From the NCBI GenBank assembly GCA_029248525.1, contig JAQWJE010000049.1, forward strand, positions 675,836-739,835: a stretch of DNA of 64,000 nucleotides. The letters are read 5' to 3'. A program made the position numbers and the translations under genes. Within the stretch, counting starts at the first letter, position 1; each line of letters begins with the position of its first letter. The stretch comes from Candidatus Binatia bacterium. Its GTDB lineage: Bacteria > Desulfobacterota > Binatia > UBA12015. Of this stretch, positions 62,056 through 64,000 are shown in pieces. Below the pieces are notes generated by a model. That model was given only the letters and a program-made list of their open reading frames with translations. It did not search any database and had not been told where the DNA came from.

Positions 62056-63339
62056 ATGAAGCGGGTCGTCTTGTTGTCGACCGGAGATGAACTGACCAGC
62101 GGCAAGATCGCCGATACCAACGCCCAATGGCTCTCGGACCGATTTTATACGCTCGGACTGGAAGTGGTGGCTGTGCTGACGGTCGGGGATTTTCGCGAAC
62201 GTCTGGTTTGGGCCTGGGAGCAGGCATTGGAGCTTGGGGACCTTGTGGTCTCCACCGGAGGAATCGGCCCCACCGCCGATGATCTGACGACCGAGACCGT
62301 CTCGGGGCTGCTCGGAGAAGATCTCCGCTTCGATGAACCGACAGCCGACCGGATGCGTCGCATGTTTGAGGGAATGCGCCGGCCGATGCCGGAAAATAAC
62401 CTGAAACAGGCCTACTTTCCCAAGAGCGCGGTGATCGTCCCCAATCCGCTGGGGACGGCGCCCGGCTACCGGGTGTCAACCGAGAGGACCGTTGGCGAGA
62501 AAACCGTGCAGCGTCATCTCGTGGTTTTGCCCGGTGTTCCGCGGGAAATGAAGCCGATGTTTGATGAAACGGTAGTTCCCTGGGTTACGGCGCAGCAGGG
62601 AGATGCCGCTCCTCCGATGGCCCGGACCTTTCAGACTTTCGGCATGAGCGAATCGGCTCTGGATGAAGCCGTGGCCGAGGTGATCCCGGAGGATGCGGCT
62701 CGGGTGAGCTTTCGGGCCAGCTTCCCGAAGATCGGGATTACCTTGCTGATTCGGGGCGAGGGCGCGGAGGCTCGTCTCGAGGCGCTTTCGGCGAAGTTGC
62801 ATGAACGCCTCGGCGGCGTGATCTACGCCGAGGGCGAAACTCTGATGGAGGAAGCCGCCGGTCAGGCGCTCCGGGAACGCGGTGCGACCGTGGCGCTCGC
62901 CGAGTCCTGTTCCGGTGGTTTGATCGGGAGCCGCTTGACCGATGTGCCCGGGAGTTCGTCCTACTTTCTGGCCGATTTCGTGACCTATTCCAATCAGGCC
63001 AAACAGGAGGTTCTGGGCGTTCCGGCGGCAACGCTCGAGCAGTTTGGGGCCGTTAGCGAGGAGACCGTTCGTGCGATGGCCGAGGGGGCTCGTGAGCGCG
63101 CGGGATCGGATATCGCCATCGCGACCTCCGGGATCGCCGGTCCCGGGGGTGGGACCGAAGAGCGCCCCGTGGGAACGGTATGTTTCGCCATGGCGAGTGC
63201 TGAGGGAGTCGTGTCTCGTCGACACCAGCTCTGGGGTTCCCGCGACTGGATCAAGTTGCTGACATCGCAGATTGCCCTGGACTGGATCCGCCGTTGGGCA
63301 AAAAACCTCGATGTGGTGGAATCGGGCTTCCGAAGGTGA
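62056..63339 (+). CDS. cinA: CinA-like protein (competence/damage-inducible; nicotinamide-nucleotide amidase)
   Basis: 427 residues from ATG 62056. N-terminal molybdopterin-binding-like domain (STGDELTSGKIADTNAQW, STGGIGPTADDLTTE, VVLPGVPREMKPMF) and C-terminal NMN amidohydrolase domain (LAESCSGGLIGSRLTDVPGS, YSNQAKQEVLGV, AIATSGIAGPGGGTEERP). CinA acts in pyridine-nucleotide recycling and often sits next to recA, as here (174 bp gap). The start favoured over 62029 matches the usual KRVVLLSTGDEL opening. Confidence 0.92.
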   Translation: MKRVVLLSTGDELTSGKIADTNAQWLSDRFYTLGLEVVAVLTVGDFRERLVWAWEQALELGDLVVSTGGIGPTADDLTTETVSGLLGEDLRFDEPTADRMRRMFEGMRRPMPENNLKQAYFPKSAVIVPNPLGTAPGYRVSTERTVGEKTVQRHLVVLPGVPREMKPMFDETVVPWVTAQQGDAAPPMARTFQTFGMSESALDEAVAEVIPEDAARVSFRASFPKIGITLLIRGEGAEARLEALSAKLHERLGGVIYAEGETLMEEAAGQALRERGATVALAESCSGGLIGSRLTDVPGSSSYFLADFVTYSNQAKQEVLGVPAATLEQFGAVSEETVRAMAEGARERAGSDIAIATSGIAGPGGGTEERPVGTVCFAMASAEGVVSRRHQLWGSRDWIKLLTSQIALDWIRRWAKNLDVVESGFRR

Positions 63340-63350
63340 TACGAAGAAAA

Positions 63351-63375
63351 GGCGAAGATCGATCGAGTCTTCGCC
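63351..63375. terminator. Hairpin between cinA and recA
   Basis: GGCGAAGA pairs with TCTTCGCC (63368-63375) around a 9-nt loop, 11 bp after the cinA stop. No clear T-tract follows, so it may be a weak terminator or attenuator of pgpA-cinA. No LexA-like box was recognisable by eye in the recA leader; TTGACA at 63446-63451 is a possible -35 but without a convincing -10. Confidence 0.4.
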
Positions 63376-63513
63376 AAGTTGGTCCGCGGACAATGACAGT
63401 CGGACTTTTCCGGCGTAGTCATCATCCGAAAACATAACGCTGCAATTGACAAAACCCGCGATCGGACACCCAGAGGGGACCACCAGTCGCGCGGAGACAG
63501 AAGGAGAAAAAGA

Positions 63514-64000
63514 TGGACGAGAACCGAGAACGGGCAATGGAACTGGCGATTGGCCAGATTGAAAAACAATTTGGCAAGGGTTCCATCATGAAGCTCGGTT
63601 CGGATGCGGTAGCGCCGGATATTTCCGCCGTTTCCACGGGTTCTCTTTCTCTCGATATCGCTCTGGGTGTCGGTGGCGTCCCGCGGGGGCGAGTCATCGA
63701 GATCTACGGGCCTGAGTCTTCGGGCAAGACCACGCTCTCGCTGCAGATTGTCGCCGAGGCGCAAAAGCTGGGCGGGACGTGTGCGTTCGTGGATGCCGAG
63801 CACGCGCTGGACACCGTCTATGCGGATAAATTGGGAGTTCAGCTCGAGGAGCTGCTGATCGCTCAGCCCGATAATGGTGAACAGGCGTTGGAGATTGCCG
63901 AAACTCTGGTGCGCTCTGGTGCGCTCGACGTGCTGGTCGTGGATTCGGTGGCCGCTCTGGTGCCCCGTGCCGAACTGGAAGGTGATATGGGCGACCCCCA
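63514..64000 (+). CDS. recA: Recombinase RecA, 5' part
   Basis: Homologous-recombination ATPase; 162 codons are visible and the gene runs off the window. The start at 63514 has gaaggag six bases upstream. Walker A GPESSGKT at residues 66-73. [16 protein letters not shown] has Thr where most RecA proteins have Pro (HALDP), a mild variation. Walker [23 protein letters not shown] is near the cut end. Follows cinA, as in many bacteria. Confidence 0.97.

Overview
The window is about 64 kb of gene-dense, GC-rich DNA. It encodes 54 protein genes that I can support, and I saw no rRNA, tRNA, CRISPR array, insertion sequence or phage gene. The contents point to an aerobic, heterotrophic Gram-negative bacterium: a heptose-bisphosphate phosphatase for LPS, several lipoboxes, an aa3-type oxidase with a bc complex, and a 2-oxoglutarate dehydrogenase operon. 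Thrombospondin-type-3, Big2 and CSLREA secreted proteins, a wax ester synthase/DGAT-like enzyme and a probable F420-type nitroreductase are reminiscent of uncultured Myxococcota/Binatota-like (formerly deltaproteobacterial) lineages. That placement is inference, because no marker rRNA is present.

Layout. 1-10.2 kb: a truncated secreted sulfatase, a zinc alcohol dehydrogenase with a hypothetical partner, then a minus-strand run of three GT-C (GT39-like) membrane proteins around a sulfatase-fold lipoprotein. 10.2-15.9 kb: gmhB, a LOG-family protein, an isocitrate lyase-family enzyme, a thiolase, dtd, a tyrosine phosphatase and a Dus-like protein. 15.9-21.4 kb: sucA-sucB-lpd on the minus strand. 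21.6-31.4 kb: a long plus-strand respiratory operon (coxB-coxA-coxC, a membrane protein, a diheme cytochrome c lipoprotein, a Rieske protein, cytochrome b fused to cytochrome c, a CtaG-polyferredoxin fusion and a FixH/YtkA-like protein), mostly joined by start/stop overlaps. 31.4-37.3 kb: a second sulfatase-fold lipoprotein paralogous to the first, and a 1253-residue Big2 repeat protein. 37.5-42.5 kb: acyl-CoA dehydrogenase, CoA-transferase, desaturase with a tiny membrane protein, a VTT-domain protein and a PIG-L deacetylase. 42.5-44.8 kb: an unusual lipoprotein combining a clan-CD (caspase/legumain-like) peptidase domain, a PDZ domain and a thioredoxin domain. 44.9-56.3 kb: methyltransferase, CSLREA beta-helix protein, acyl-CoA synthetase, MBL hydrolase, matrixin-like metalloprotease, small proteins, a soluble Rieske protein, a small cytochrome c and WS/DGAT. 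56.5-60.4 kb: a short exopolysaccharide cluster (glycosyltransferase, polyprenyl glycosylphosphotransferase, DegT aminotransferase). 60.5-64 kb: F420-type nitroreductase, pgpA, cinA and the 5' part of recA.

How the genes work together. The TCA-cycle E1/E2/E3 operon and the terminal-oxidase operon diverge from one roughly 200-bp intergenic region that holds nested inverted repeats, so electron supply and respiration could be co-regulated. The respiratory operon encodes a bc complex and an aa3 oxidase that both carry fused cytochrome c domains, plus its own copper/heme-site assembly factors. The most distinctive items are the peptidase-PDZ-thioredoxin protein, the CtaG-polyferredoxin fusion and the two matched sulfatase-fold lipoproteins that appear to have Thr in the nucleophile position.
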